A stretch of DNA of 64,000 bases, from NCBI GenBank assembly GCA_013178305.1, contig JABLXB010000004.1, positions 62,001 to 126,000 of the forward strand, written 5' to 3'. The notes beneath the pieces were generated by a model. The model had not been told where the DNA came from. It searched no databases and saw only the letters and a list, made by a program, of their open reading frames with translations. Position numbers and translations under genes: made by a program. Shown here piece by piece: positions 9,455 to 19,202 of the stretch. Position 1 is the stretch's first letter. Each line of letters begins with the position of its first letter. This stretch comes from Bacillota bacterium (GTDB taxonomy: Bacteria; Bacillota; Sulfobacillia; JABLXB01).

Positions 9455-10260
9455 ACCCCCAGGTCAAGGACCGAAAGAGCCTCCTCTCTGTAAAGGGCAT
9501 CGTCGTGAAGTTCGGCGGGCTAATCGCCGTGAACAACGTCAGCACGGATGTCAAGGAAGGGTCTATCCACGGCCTGATTGGCCCAAACGGCGCGGGTAAG
9601 ACCACGCTCTTCAACGTAATATCAGGCCTGGTAAGGCCGGAGGAAGGCACTATCGCTTTTGACGGAAAGCCGTGCACCGGCTTGGCTCCGTACAGGCTTT
9701 GCGAACGCGGAATAAGCCGGACCTTTCAGAACATCCGGATACTGAGCGACATGACCGTTTTGGAGAATGTTCAGACTGGATTGCACTCGCGCATGAGGAC
9801 CGGCGTCAGAGATGCGGTCATGCGTACGAGGCGGTTCAGGGACGAAGAAGCGTGGACTCGACAGGAAAGTATGCGGTTGCTCGAATTCGTGGGCCTCGTC
9901 CATCTCCAGGATGAACCGGCCAGGAACCTGGCGTACGGTCTTCAACGGCGGCTGGAAATCGCTCGAGCGATGGCCACTCAGCCCAGGCTCCTGCTGCTCG
10001 ATGAGCCGTCCTCGGGGCTCAACACCGGGGAGAAGGCATCCCTGTCCGATCTGATCAGGGCCATCAACCAGGAGGCCGGCAAGACGATCGTGCTTATCGA
10101 GCACGACATGAGACTCGCTATGACACTGTGCGAGACCATCCTGGTCCTCAGCCAGGGGGAGAAGATCATGGAGGGGACTCCGGCCCAGGTTCAACAGGAC
10201 TCGAGGGTTATCGAGGCGTACCTGGGCAGGGGGTACAGAAAGGGTAGTTCCCATGCTTGA
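9451..10260 (+). CDS. livG: Amino acid ABC transporter ATP-binding protein LivG
   Basis: 269 residues. Walker A is GPNGAGKT (about 47-54). The signature region reads LAYGLQRRLEIARA, the usual LivG variant of LSGGQ, followed by Walker B LLLLDEPSSGL. The N-terminus carries a Q-loop region SRTFQNIR. It is the cytoplasmic ATPase that powers uptake with LivF, and it overlaps both neighbours (livM by 4 bases, livF by 8). Confidence 0.93.
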   Translation: MNPQVKDRKSLLSVKGIVVKFGGLIAVNNVSTDVKEGSIHGLIGPNGAGKTTLFNVISGLVRPEEGTIAFDGKPCTGLAPYRLCERGISRTFQNIRILSDMTVLENVQTGLHSRMRTGVRDAVMRTRRFRDEEAWTRQESMRLLEFVGLVHLQDEPARNLAYGLQRRLEIARAMATQPRLLLLDEPSSGLNTGEKASLSDLIRAINQEAGKTIVLIEHDMRLAMTLCETILVLSQGEKIMEGTPAQVQQDSRVIEAYLGRGYRKGSSHA

Positions 10261-10960
10261 GCTATCGAAGGTCGAAGTGGCGTACGGCGAAAATATCGCT
10301 GTCCGGCAGGTCACGATGAACGTCGGTGAGCGGGAAATCGTGGCGCTCATCGGCAACAACGGGGCGGGAAAGACGAGCATATTGAGGGCGATCTCGGGCC
10401 TGCATCCGGTGAAGTCAGGCAGAATACGCTTCGAGAACAAGAGGATCGATCACCTGCCGGTTCATGCTGTAACCAGCCTGGGAATAATCCACGTACCTGA
10501 AGGGCGCAAGATATTCTCCACGCTCACTGTCCAGGAGAACCTGATGATGGGAGCGCACCGCCTTCGCGACAGATCGGGCATCAAAGCCGAACTCGAGAGG
10601 GTCTATGACATGTTTCCAGTGCTGAAAGATAGGCGATTCCAGCCAGGTGGAACTCTCAGCGGCGGTGAGCAACAGATGCTGGCTATCGGCAGAGGGTTAA
10701 TGGCTCAGCCCGGGATGCTTCTCCTGGACGAGCCGTCGCTGGGCTTGTCCCCCGTGCTGACAGAACGGATCGCGGACAAGATCGTCGAAATCGCGGCCGG
10801 CGGCCTTCCCATACTCCTGGTCGAACAGAACGCCAGGATAGCCCTCGAGATATCTCACAGGGCGTACGTGCTCGAAACCGGCTCCGTGGCGTTCGAAGGC
10901 ATATCGAAAGACCTGCTGGAAAACGAGAAGGTCAAGAAGACGTACCTGGGCGCGGAGTAG
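10253..10960 (+). CDS. livF: Amino acid ABC transporter ATP-binding protein LivF
   Basis: 235 residues. Walker A is GNNGAGKTS, the signature LSGGEQQMLAIGR and Walker B LLLDEPSLGLS, all intact. It is the second ATPase of the Liv-type transporter and overlaps the livG end by 8 bases. The cysteine synthase gene starts about 30 bases later and is probably co-transcribed, which ties the transporter to amino acid metabolism. Confidence 0.93.
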   Translation: MLELSKVEVAYGENIAVRQVTMNVGEREIVALIGNNGAGKTSILRAISGLHPVKSGRIRFENKRIDHLPVHAVTSLGIIHVPEGRKIFSTLTVQENLMMGAHRLRDRSGIKAELERVYDMFPVLKDRRFQPGGTLSGGEQQMLAIGRGLMAQPGMLLLDEPSLGLSPVLTERIADKIVEIAAGGLPILLVEQNARIALEISHRAYVLETGSVAFEGISKDLLENEKVKKTYLGAE

Positions 10961-10992
10961 CGCCCGGTCTTTCACGAAAGGTGGAATTGCCC

Positions 10993-11925
10993 GTGCCCAG
11001 AATCGCCGGCACCTTGCTCGAAGCAATCGGCGGAACCCCGCTGGTCGAGCTTCGGAGGGTAAGGCCGAAAAACCGAACACGCATTCTCGCCAAGATGGAA
11101 GCGGTGAACCCGGGCGGTAGCATCAAAAGCAGGACTGCCCTGGGGATGATCGAGGCGGCCGAACGTCGAGGGCTCCTCCACCCGGACAGCATCATCGTTG
11201 AGCCGACCAGCGGTAACCAGGGCATCGGCCTGGCGATGGTTGCGGCGGTAAAGGGATATAAGGCCATAATCGTTATGCCGGAAACCATGAGCATCGAGCG
11301 GAGGCGCCTCATAAGGGCATATGGTGCGCAAATCGTGCTGACCCCGGATTGCGGGGATATGCAGAAAACGTTCGAAGCGTGTATCAGGAAGGCCTACGAT
11401 CTGAGAGACAACGACCCCAGGGTATTCATCCCGCAGCAATTCGAGAACCCCGCCAATCCCGACATCCATAGAAGGACCACCGGTCCCGAGATCATGGAAC
11501 AGGTTGGAGAGCCGATTTCCGCCTTCGTGGCGGGGGTCGGGACAGGCGGCTCGCTGACCGGCGTAGGAGAGTCTCTCAAGGAAAAGTGCCCGGGCGTGAT
11601 CATAGTGGCAGTGGAACCGGATAACGCGGCAGTCCTGTCGGGAGGAAAGATGGGAAACCACATACAGCAGGGGATTGGCGATGGCATGATCCCTCCCGTA
11701 CTCAACACCTCCGTCATTGACCGGGTGATTACCGTGGCGGATGAGGACGCCAGAAACACGGCACGGCGCCTTGCCAGAGAGGAAGGCCTTCTTGTGGGTG
11801 TTTCAAGTGGATCCAACGTGTGGGCCGCTCTGACCCTGGCTGAAGAACTCGGGGATGGTAAGACAATCGTGACGGTGTTGCCTGATACGGGCGAACGATA
11901 CCTGAGCACCGGGCTTTTCGACTGA
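10993..11925 (+). CDS. cysK: Cysteine synthase family PLP enzyme
   Basis: 310 residues from the GTG at 10993, preceded by AAAGGTGG at 8-base spacing; the earlier GTG at 10981 has a site that is too close. The PLP lysine is K45 in NPGGSIKSR, the substrate loop is PTSGNQGIGLA, and the phosphate loop is GTGGSLTGVG. The fold and length match O-acetylserine sulfhydrylase. Placement behind a Liv-type transporter is less usual than a sulfur-assimilation context, so a related beta-substitution role (for example diaminopropionate or cystathionine type) cannot be excluded. Confidence 0.82.
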   Translation: MPRIAGTLLEAIGGTPLVELRRVRPKNRTRILAKMEAVNPGGSIKSRTALGMIEAAERRGLLHPDSIIVEPTSGNQGIGLAMVAAVKGYKAIIVMPETMSIERRRLIRAYGAQIVLTPDCGDMQKTFEACIRKAYDLRDNDPRVFIPQQFENPANPDIHRRTTGPEIMEQVGEPISAFVAGVGTGGSLTGVGESLKEKCPGVIIVAVEPDNAAVLSGGKMGNHIQQGIGDGMIPPVLNTSVIDRVITVADEDARNTARRLAREEGLLVGVSSGSNVWAALTLAEELGDGKTIVTVLPDTGERYLSTGLFD

Positions 11926-12008
11926 ACCGGGCAAGAAATGGCCGGGGGCACGCATGCCGTAGGCCTTAAGATCCTCCACCCTGTACACGTGAATGGGAGG
12001 CCTTTGGA

Positions 12009-12416
12009 GTGTTGATACAAACCGTTGCAGTCTCTCGTAAAGGTCAAGCCGATTTTGAGGCTTCGCTGCCCTCGGGCAAGAGCATCGTCATGAGTAGTGA
12101 AGGCCCTAAACCTGTTGAAATGATCATAGCCAGCCTGGGTGGATGCAGCGCGCTCACTTTGGAGGAAATTTTCAAGAAGATGAGGATTGACGTGGACGAC
12201 ATGGCTATCGAGGTCGAGGGCTTACTCACGGAGGATAAACCCCGCCTGATACTGGGCGCTCGGCTGAGGTGTCGCTTCTGGGGGAAGGACCTGAAGGAGG
12301 AACAGGTATCCAGGGCGGTCGACCTTGCGAAGGAGTACTGTTCGGTACACCATACCCTGGAAAAGGCCGGCCCGATCGAGTATTCGTACGAGATCAACCC
12401 CCCGAGGCAGTCTTGA
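12009..12416 (+). CDS. OsmC family protein
   Basis: 135 residues from a GTG at 12009 behind GGGAGG. The two OsmC cysteines are present: C46 in GGCSALT and C111 in EYCSVHHTLEKAG, both typical of thiol-dependent peroxidases of the OsmC/Ohr superfamily. This supports a role in removing hydroperoxides or in related thiol chemistry. It lies 80 bases after cysteine synthase on the same strand and may be the last gene of that unit. Confidence 0.85.
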   Translation: MLIQTVAVSRKGQADFEASLPSGKSIVMSSEGPKPVEMIIASLGGCSALTLEEIFKKMRIDVDDMAIEVEGLLTEDKPRLILGARLRCRFWGKDLKEEQVSRAVDLAKEYCSVHHTLEKAGPIEYSYEINPPRQS

Positions 12417-12455
12417 GCCCACGTTGTGTATCGTCCATGAGTAGCGAGTCACAAT

Positions 12456-12482
12456 TGAGGGTGCCCTCAGTGGACACCCTCA
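12456..12482. terminator. Hairpin between convergent osmC-like gene and ftsH
   Basis: TGAGGGTG (12456-12463) and CACCCTCA (12475-12482) form an 8-base stem in the gap between convergent genes. A second stem CCCGGC/GCCGGG lies at 12513-12528, closer to the ftsH stop. Neither has a proper T tract, so termination is inferred from position. Confidence 0.4.
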
Positions 12483-12543
12483 GAATGTTGACAACGGCCG
12501 CAGTCGATTATACCCGGCTGTTGCCGGGCCCGCCTCGCGGGGA

Positions 12544-14388
12544 TTATACCGCCGGAGCGGTGGCCTCGCCGACAACCGCGGCAGGCGAGGGAGCGTCGAC
12601 GTTGTTGAGGAGCCGCTCCAGCTCCGGTCCCTCGATAGTCTCCCTCTCGATAAGCGTCTCGGCGATGAGATTCAGCTTCTTCTCGTTCTCCTTGAGCAGT
12701 CTCTTGGCGCGGTCGAAGCACGAGGTCACGATGTTGCGTACCTCCTTGTCGATCGCCGCCGCCACTTCCTCGCTGTAGTTCCTGTCCCTCGCTATGTCCC
12801 GGCCGAGGAACACTTGGTCCTGCTTGTTTCCGAAGGTCAAGGGGCCGAGCTCCTCGCTCATGCCGAATTCCATTATCATGCGCCTGACCATCTTGGTCGC
12901 CTTCTCGAGGTCGTCCGAAGCGCCCGTCGATACCTCGCCGAACACCATCTCTTCAGCCGCACGGCCCGCGAGCGCGGACGTTACGCGATCGAGTATCTCG
13001 GCGCGCATCACGAGGTACCTGTCCTCGATGGGCAGCTGCAGCACGTAGCCGAGAGCGCCGCCCCTCGGTATGATCGATACCTTGTGCACAGGGTCGGTGT
13101 GCCTGAGCATCCGCGCGACGAGAGCGTGCGCCGCCTCATGGTAGGCGATTACCTTCTTCTCCCGCTCGCTGATGATGCGGCTCTTCTTCTCGGGACCCGC
13201 AATAACCCTGTCGATAGCCTCCTCGAGCTCGTTCATGCCGACCTTCTTCTTCCGGCGCCTGGCCGTGAGTAGCGCCGCCTCGTTCATGATGTTCTCGATG
13301 TCCGCCCCCGTGAACCCCGGAGTCCTCTTCGCGAGGGTCTCGAGGTTTACTTCCTTGTCGAGGGGCTTGCCCCTGGCGTGTACCTTGAATATCTCGACCC
13401 GGCCTTTCAGGTCGGGCTTCTCGATGACGATCTGCCGGTCGAATCGACCGGGCCTCAGCAAGGCTGGATCCAGGACGTCCGGCCGGTTCGTCGCCGCCAC
13501 TATGATGATGCCCTCGTTCACGCTGAAGCCGTCCATCTCGACCAGGAGCTGGTTCAGGGTCTGCTCCCTCTCGTCGTGGCCCCCGCCGTAGCCGGCGCCG
13601 CGCTGGCGACCGACCGCGTCTATCTCATCGATAAACACGATGCAGGGGGCGTTCTTCTTGGCCTGGTCGAACAGGTCGCGCACCCTCGACGCGCCCACGC
13701 CGACGAACATTTCGACGAAGTCGGAGCCGCTGATGCTGAAGAACGGCACCCCGGCCTCGCCGGCGACTGCCCTGGCTACCAGGGTCTTGCCGGTACCCGG
13801 CGCCCCAAAAAGCAGGACTCCCTTGGGGATCCTGGCACCGAGTTCGAGATACCTCTTGGGGTGTTTCAGGAAGTCAACGACCTCCTGCAGCTCCTCCTTC
13901 ACCTCGTCGCACCCCGCCACGTCGCTGAACGTGATCTTCTTCCGGTCAGATGGCGAATGCAGCCTCGCCTTGCTCCGGCCGAACTGCATCACCCGGCTGC
14001 CGCCCCCCTGCGTCTGCTGCAGGATGAAGAAGAACAGCGCGCCGATGACGATCACCGGCAGTATGTTCGTGACGAGGGTCATCCACCACGGTGGCTGCGG
14101 CGCGGTCTTGATGTCGACCGCCACACCCCGCTTCACGAGCATGTCGACGAGTCCGGGGTCCTGCATTATGACCGTCTCGAACTCCTGTCCGTCACGCGTC
14201 TTTCCGGTCACGCTCTTCCCGTCGACGATGACGACTGACTGGAGCTTGTTCTCCTCGATCATGCGCGTGAATTCGCTGTATGTGACGTGCTTCTTCGCCG
14301 AACCCGGGCTGGTTAGCATGTTGGCGAGCGACAGTGTCAATAGAAGTAGCAGGAGATAGAACGCTACCCCCCGGAACACCTTGTTCAA
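12544..14388 (-). CDS. ftsH: ATP-dependent zinc metalloprotease FtsH
   Basis: 614 residues, normal family length. Two membrane segments (about 7-24 and 104-123) flank an extracellular domain. The AAA module has Walker A GAPGTGKT (195-202), Walker B IVFIDEID and the second region of homology [19 protein letters not shown]. The zinc site HEAAH is at 417-421, with a coiled-coil tail. It is a membrane-bound hexamer that degrades misfolded membrane and short-lived cytoplasmic proteins. tilS lies immediately upstream, as in many Bacillota, though the hpt gene often found between them is absent. Confidence 0.97.
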   Translation of the reverse strand: MNKVFRGVAFYLLLLLLTLSLANMLTSPGSAKKHVTYSEFTRMIEENKLQSVVIVDGKSVTGKTRDGQEFETVIMQDPGLVDMLVKRGVAVDIKTAPQPPWWMTLVTNILPVIVIGALFFFILQQTQGGGSRVMQFGRSKARLHSPSDRKKITFSDVAGCDEVKEELQEVVDFLKHPKRYLELGARIPKGVLLFGAPGTGKTLVARAVAGEAGVPFFSISGSDFVEMFVGVGASRVRDLFDQAKKNAPCIVFIDEIDAVGRQRGAGYGGGHDEREQTLNQLLVEMDGFSVNEGIIIVAATNRPDVLDPALLRPGRFDRQIVIEKPDLKGRVEIFKVHARGKPLDKEVNLETLAKRTPGFTGADIENIMNEAALLTARRRKKKVGMNELEEAIDRVIAGPEKKSRIISEREKKVIAYHEAAHALVARMLRHTDPVHKVSIIPRGGALGYVLQLPIEDRYLVMRAEILDRVTSALAGRAAEEMVFGEVSTGASDDLEKATKMVRRMIMEFGMSEELGPLTFGNKQDQVFLGRDIARDRNYSEEVAAAIDKEVRNIVTSCFDRAKRLLKENEKKLNLIAETLIERETIEGPELERLLNNVDAPSPAAVVGEATAPAV

Positions 14389-14442
14389 CCACCAGCCCTC
14401 CTCTCAAGCGTGCCGGATAATTCTATCATAACTCATACATCG

Positions 14443-15882
14443 TTACAACGAAACCGGCAGTCCAGTTCGGGTGCGGTTATCGCTCGCATTCTCCAGGATG
14501 GTCAGGACGAGTACGGTGGTGGTGGCAGGCGTGACCTTGAACCTCTCGTCTATCCTGTAACCACCCACCCACGCGATCTGGTCTCCCGACAGCACGATGG
14601 GGACCGAATCTCGCTCGGCGAGCGGCACCTTGAGGGAGGTCATGAAGTCCCCGACCTTCTTGCCGCCCTTCAGCCCGAGCGGGTAGAAAAAGTCCCCGTC
14701 GGCGCGGGAGCGGACGGTCAGCGGTCCTTCTACAAGCGCATAATCCAGGTATGCCTTGAGCGGGTCATCGTTGGCCTCTACCCGCGGGCCTGCCTCAGCA
14801 ACAGGTATTATCTCAGCCGCGATGCTCATGCGCAAGTCCGTCAAATGAGTCACGCCGGGGACCCTGAGCGGCACCGGGCTTCGCAACCCCGCCGATGTGC
14901 CCCCGGGTGACCGGGTCAGCCTGAGGGCATTGCGGTCGAGTCTCGCCACCAGTCCGCCGGGCAGATCGAGGCTCGCGCCGGCCCTGCCGGACTCGATCAT
15001 GCCTATCACTGCCTCAACGTGCCCGAATCCAAGGGGGTCATGCGCATCGATACACGAAGCCTCCGGTGCAGCTGTCGCCGCGCCTCCCAGGACGGCGTCG
15101 CGAGCCGCCATGCGGAGAACGCGCCGCTGGATGGACCGTTGAAGTTCGAGGAACCCGCGCCTGTCGATCCTCACGCCCCCGGCGTCGCGTTCCGCCAGGG
15201 CTTCCGACGCCCCGCGCGCGGCGGATTCAAGGTACAGGTCGTCCTCGCGCAGGATCTCCGCCGTCCCGGCGAGTACCTCCTTGAGCCTGGGGTTCCAGCG
15301 TTCGAGCGACGGGATCACTTGCAGGCGGACCTGGTTCCTGAAGTACAACGGTTCGAGATTCGTCCTGTCGATACGCGGCGAAATGCCGCGTGTGGCGCAA
15401 TATTCCTCGATTTCCACCCTCGTGACGTTCAGCAGCGGCCTGAAGTACATCCCCCTCACGGGAGGGATACCCGCCAACCCCTCGATGCCGGACCCTCGTA
15501 TCATCCTCATGAGCACCGTCTCGGCCTGGTCGTCGAGAGTGTGCCCGAGCGCGACCCGCTGCGAGCCTGTACTCGCGGCGGTCTCCTCGTAGAAGCGGTA
15601 GCGAGCCCGCCTCCCCGCTTCCTCCGCCCCGGCTCCCCACTCATTCATGAGTCGCGGGACGTCGACGTGCGAAACTACGCACTCCACCCCGAGGCCCGAG
15701 CAAAGCGAGGCCACGAACTCGGCGTCCCGCCGCGACTCCTCGCCACGAAACCCGTGGTCGAGGTGGCACGCCGCCAGGCTGAACCCGAGGTCGTCGCGGA
15801 GCTCCATGAGGCTGAGGAGCAGCGCCACGGAGTCCGGACCGCCGGAGACTGCGGCGAGCACCTTTTCGCCCCGCCGGACCAT
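14443..15882 (-). CDS. tilS: tRNA(Ile)-lysidine synthetase TilS
   Basis: 479 residues from the ATG at 15882. The PP-loop SGGPDS sits at 13-18, unusually close to the start. The open frame continues upstream with family-like residues (GKVRETIVRHS), so the protein probably begins earlier, perhaps at a CTG at 15942 behind GGGGG. TilS modifies C34 of the AUA-decoding tRNA-Ile to lysidine. The HxxDDQAET-type motif (HTLDDQAETVLMR) and the C-terminal TilS domain (about 380-470) are present. It lies upstream of ftsH on the same strand. Confidence 0.93.
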   Translation of the reverse strand: MVRRGEKVLAAVSGGPDSVALLLSLMELRDDLGFSLAACHLDHGFRGEESRRDAEFVASLCSGLGVECVVSHVDVPRLMNEWGAGAEEAGRRARYRFYEETAASTGSQRVALGHTLDDQAETVLMRMIRGSGIEGLAGIPPVRGMYFRPLLNVTRVEIEEYCATRGISPRIDRTNLEPLYFRNQVRLQVIPSLERWNPRLKEVLAGTAEILREDDLYLESAARGASEALAERDAGGVRIDRRGFLELQRSIQRRVLRMAARDAVLGGAATAAPEASCIDAHDPLGFGHVEAVIGMIESGRAGASLDLPGGLVARLDRNALRLTRSPGGTSAGLRSPVPLRVPGVTHLTDLRMSIAAEIIPVAEAGPRVEANDDPLKAYLDYALVEGPLTVRSRADGDFFYPLGLKGGKKVGDFMTSLKVPLAERDSVPIVLSGDQIAWVGGYRIDERFKVTPATTTVLVLTILENASDNRTRTGLPVSL

Positions 15883-16045
15883 GGAGTGCCGGACGATGGT
15901 CTCCCTTACTTTGCCGACAAAAGCCCGTGGTGAGAAGCCCAGACGCCATACCCCCGGAGTATTCGAACAGGCTAGGGGTTACTATTTCCCGCACAGGATA
16001 AGTATTCCTCCGCGGGCGGCACTTCTAACACTGGTACAATGCGAA

Positions 16046-16071
16046 CCGGTGCGGCCTCGCGACCGCACCGG
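16046..16071 (-). terminator. Stem-loop after spoIIE
   Basis: CCGGTGCGG (16046-16054) and CCGCACCGG (16063-16071) form a perfect 9-base GC stem with an 8-base loop, 44 bases beyond the spoIIE stop. On the minus strand it is followed by TTCGCATTGT, only weakly T-rich. Confidence 0.55.
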
Positions 16072-16114
16072 GGGAGGAACCTGAGGCTTACGCCGGCCCC
16101 GCGACTGCCGTACG

Positions 16115-18289
16115 TTACGCGGGAGGGAACTGGGCGACGACCACGGTCATGTCGTCCCTGATCTCCTTGTCCGCCCCCTTACACGCCGCGAGCGCACGCT
16201 CGAGTATCCTGTCTGCCATCTCCTGTGATGACGCCCACCTGGACCTCGAGACGAACGAGGCGACCCAGGGTTCCCTGGGGTTGGGGTCTTTTCTCGCCTG
16301 GAGCACGCCGTCCGTAACCATGACGAGCATGTCGTTGGGAAGGATCACCCGCGGGATTGTCTCCACGGGAATGTCCGAGATTATCCCGGCGGGGAGGGAC
16401 TGCGCGCGGACGACCGCCACCTCGTTTCCCCTCCTGATGAAGCTTGGACACGCACCTATCTTGACGAATTCGGCGTCCCCCGTGGAAAGGTCCACGAACG
16501 CCAGGTCCAGCGTGGCGAACGCTTCCCCCGTAGCCCGCGCCACCATAACGGAGTTGACGGTGGACACAGCCGCCTCGCGGTCGAAACCCGCATCCATGAG
16601 GGTTTCGACCAGCGCCAGCGCCGCGCCGCTCTCGCCCGCCGCGGCCGGTCCCGCGCCCATCCCGTCGCTCAGGGCGATCATCACGCGGCCGTTCTTCAGA
16701 TCCTTCACCGCGACGCTGTCTCCCGAGACATCGGTTCCGCCCTTGTTAGCCTTCGCCACGCCCACACTACAACCGATGCGCCTCTGCTCGGGCGGGGCCA
16801 CGGCGGGGGCGCCGCTGAGCAGTTCGGACGCAACCTCGTCCATGAACCGCGACGCCATACGTAGTTGCGCCCCGAGCACGTGGCGGCCCTCACCCGCCCG
16901 CTTCTCCCACCGCCTCGAGCACACTTCGAGTTCGCCGAGGTGATTGACGGAAAGCGCGACCATCTCCGGATAACGGCACCTGAACGAAGCGGCGGAACGA
17001 GCGCCGTCGGGGTTCCCCGCGCCGCCGGACCCAGGCGCGCTGGGCGCTCCCCCGGCCGCCTTGCGTATCAGGTCGAACATCCACCTGTAAGTGCTCCTGA
17101 ACTCGTCCTCCCAGCATCGCCTGAAATCCGTGCACCTCTCGCAGACCCTCGACGTGATCGACCCGAACATCCTGGGCATCTTGTCCTGCTCGTCCCGGGT
17201 AACCGTGTAAGCCTGTTCGAATGCGCGGGATATCTCCCTGAGAGCGAGGGAGTAGCCGCGGAGCTTCGCGATCGCGACGTCGATCGTCGCGGCGGCCGGC
17301 GCCCTGCCCTGCTCCCCCACGCCCGCGGGCTCCTGAGTAAGCATCCGCCGGAGCGCCGAGGTTACTCCCCCCGGGATCACCAGCACGACAGCAGCGCCCA
17401 CGAGCGCCTCCGTCATGGACTGGGCGAGGCTGGCCACGTTGGAGGTGTAGAGACTCATCGCCACAGAGCCGAGGAGGAACCCGCTGAAGCTGCCGAGACG
17501 CCCGAGGTCCCTGAACATCCCCGCCACCAGCCCCGAAAGCGCCTGAACCCCGATGTAAACCGGGGCGGCGGTCCCCGAGATGCTCGCGACCAGCCCGTAT
17601 GCGACCCCAGCCGCGGCCCCGGCTGTGCTTCCGCCGGCGTATGCAACCGTGGCGGTGAGCGCGCTCCCGACCGCGTTCTTGAGCAGGAGGGGTCCCGCCC
17701 GGACTGGGCCGATCCCTGCGACAGCGGCGGCGAGCAGAATCGCGACCGGCGTGGTCTCCTCCGCCGAATACGCCCTGTGCAGGGGAGTACCCGACCAGAT
17801 CGCCCGCAAGCCCAGCGCAAACATCACGGTCAGGGTGGCGCACAGGAGCCCCTCAAACACCACCACTAACATGGCGTATGGGCTCCAACCGCCGATGATT
17901 AGCATCACGGACCTGACGGTCACGCGCGCTATCCCCGCGCCTGCCGCCGTCTTGATGAGCCTCGCGGCGCCCGCCGACGACCTGACTCCCAGAAACATCA
18001 AATAGGCCAGTACCAACCCTGCTGCCGACTCGGCTGCCCCGCCAGGGCCAGCGACCGTGAGGCTACCCATGGCCACCGAAACCCCCGCTGCCATCGCAGA
18101 TTGCGACAGCAGGAACTCCACGGCCGCGAAAAAGGCGAGGCCGAACGGTGACAGGTTACCGAGTACCGTTACCCGGCCCATGAGCAGCCCGAGCGCCACC
18201 ACGGGAAGGCTCGTCCGCGCGAATCGCACGGCCGGCTCTACAAACCCCCTCCCGCCCGCTTCACGAGCCCTACCCGTTCCAGCCGGCAT
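16115..18289 (-). CDS. spoIIE: Stage II sporulation protein E (SpoIIE)
   Basis: 724 residues from the ATG at 18289, preceded by GGGGCGGTGG; the frame stays open to 18571 but without a ribosome site there. The N-terminal third is a multi-pass membrane region, followed by a central regulatory domain and a C-terminal PP2C-like phosphatase with LSDGMGAG, MLVMVTDGVL and DDMTVVV metal-site motifs. SpoIIE dephosphorylates SpoIIAA to activate sigma-F in the forespore and acts at the polar septum. Its presence is the main evidence that this organism belongs to an endospore-forming lineage. Confidence 0.93.
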   Translation of the reverse strand: MPAGTGRAREAGGRGFVEPAVRFARTSLPVVALGLLMGRVTVLGNLSPFGLAFFAAVEFLLSQSAMAAGVSVAMGSLTVAGPGGAAESAAGLVLAYLMFLGVRSSAGAARLIKTAAGAGIARVTVRSVMLIIGGWSPYAMLVVVFEGLLCATLTVMFALGLRAIWSGTPLHRAYSAEETTPVAILLAAAVAGIGPVRAGPLLLKNAVGSALTATVAYAGGSTAGAAAGVAYGLVASISGTAAPVYIGVQALSGLVAGMFRDLGRLGSFSGFLLGSVAMSLYTSNVASLAQSMTEALVGAAVVLVIPGGVTSALRRMLTQEPAGVGEQGRAPAAATIDVAIAKLRGYSLALREISRAFEQAYTVTRDEQDKMPRMFGSITSRVCERCTDFRRCWEDEFRSTYRWMFDLIRKAAGGAPSAPGSGGAGNPDGARSAASFRCRYPEMVALSVNHLGELEVCSRRWEKRAGEGRHVLGAQLRMASRFMDEVASELLSGAPAVAPPEQRRIGCSVGVAKANKGGTDVSGDSVAVKDLKNGRVMIALSDGMGAGPAAAGESGAALALVETLMDAGFDREAAVSTVNSVMVARATGEAFATLDLAFVDLSTGDAEFVKIGACPSFIRRGNEVAVVRAQSLPAGIISDIPVETIPRVILPNDMLVMVTDGVLQARKDPNPREPWVASFVSRSRWASSQEMADRILERALAACKGADKEIRDDMTVVVAQFPPA

Positions 18290-18707
18290 TCCCGAAACCA
18301 CCGCCCCACTCGTGCTTGGATAGGCCGCGGTTCTTGTACGCCTGAGCCATCCAGCCTGTCCCGATTCTACAACTGGAAGTCTGTGGTATTTGTCGTAACG
18401 CCCCACAACGCAGGGCCAAAAAAGCGACACGCAGCCCGGTGCCCTGACCACCGAAACACCCGTTTCAAGACAGATCGTTCTAAAGCTGTCGAGGGGCGTC
18501 ATTTCGACGAAGGCGCGCGCAAATGACACCACAAAGATGTTGGAGAATATACGTGAGAGTAAGTCCGCCATGCGTATGCACGCGTGCGCACGGGTCGTGT
18601 TCGTGGGGGTGCTACCTCGTGCTCAATCACCCGCAGGCCATGAGGCTGGAATAGCTGTACGCCGAGGGGCGGTGAGCGCCGCCGGCCTCGCGGCCCGGCG
18701 CTGTCAC

Positions 18708-19151
18708 TCAGGCGATGTCGAACCAGTCCAGCCCGAGTTCGATGTAGACCCGCTGCCTGAGCAGGCTGTGGTGGTCGATGATGGAGTCCTGCGCCTCATC
18801 GGATTCGTGGGGCTTGAACCCGACCTCGATGCCGATCCCGCTGGTAATGAGCGCGGCCTTCATGTCGTCCTTTATCCCGCTTCCGGAGAACACGATGATT
18901 ACCGGTACCGGACAGGCCCTTGCGTCTTCAAGAGTGTAGCTGAGTTTCTGGTAGGCAGTGCCGGGCCCTTCCTGGAGCTTCGCCTCTATCCCGAGGTACT
19001 TGCCGCGGCACCCCAGCACGATGTCGAGCTTGCGGGGCGTGCCTACAAAGCGGTACCCGACGTTCTTCTCTTCCCTGACGCCGATGGGCGCGTCCCAGGA
19101 CCCAATGTAACGAACGATCGCCCGCCTGAACCTGGTGGCGTTCTCGGCCAC
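18708..19151 (-). CDS. Small PD-(D/E)XK nuclease-like protein, putative restriction endonuclease
   Basis: 147 residues from a GTG at 19151 behind GGGGGTGAC. A PD-(D/E)XK-type core is visible: D43 in PRKLDIVL, then E56 and K58 in LGIEAKL, followed by a conserved-looking Q68 in AYQKLSY. A second hydrophobic strand (PVPVIIVFSG) follows. It lies 51 bases after a Dam-family methyltransferase on the same strand, the arrangement of a type II restriction-modification pair. Identity as the restriction enzyme is inferred from motif and neighbour. It could instead be a housekeeping or Vsr-like repair nuclease. Confidence 0.6.
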   Translation of the reverse strand: MAENATRFRRAIVRYIGSWDAPIGVREEKNVGYRFVGTPRKLDIVLGCRGKYLGIEAKLQEGPGTAYQKLSYTLEDARACPVPVIIVFSGSGIKDDMKAALITSGIGIEVGFKPHESDEAQDSIIDHHSLLRQRVYIELGLDWFDIA

Positions 19152-19202
19152 GTCGTCACCCCCGCCGGCTCGCCCGCGGCCGCGCCGCCGGCGAAACCCG
19201 TC

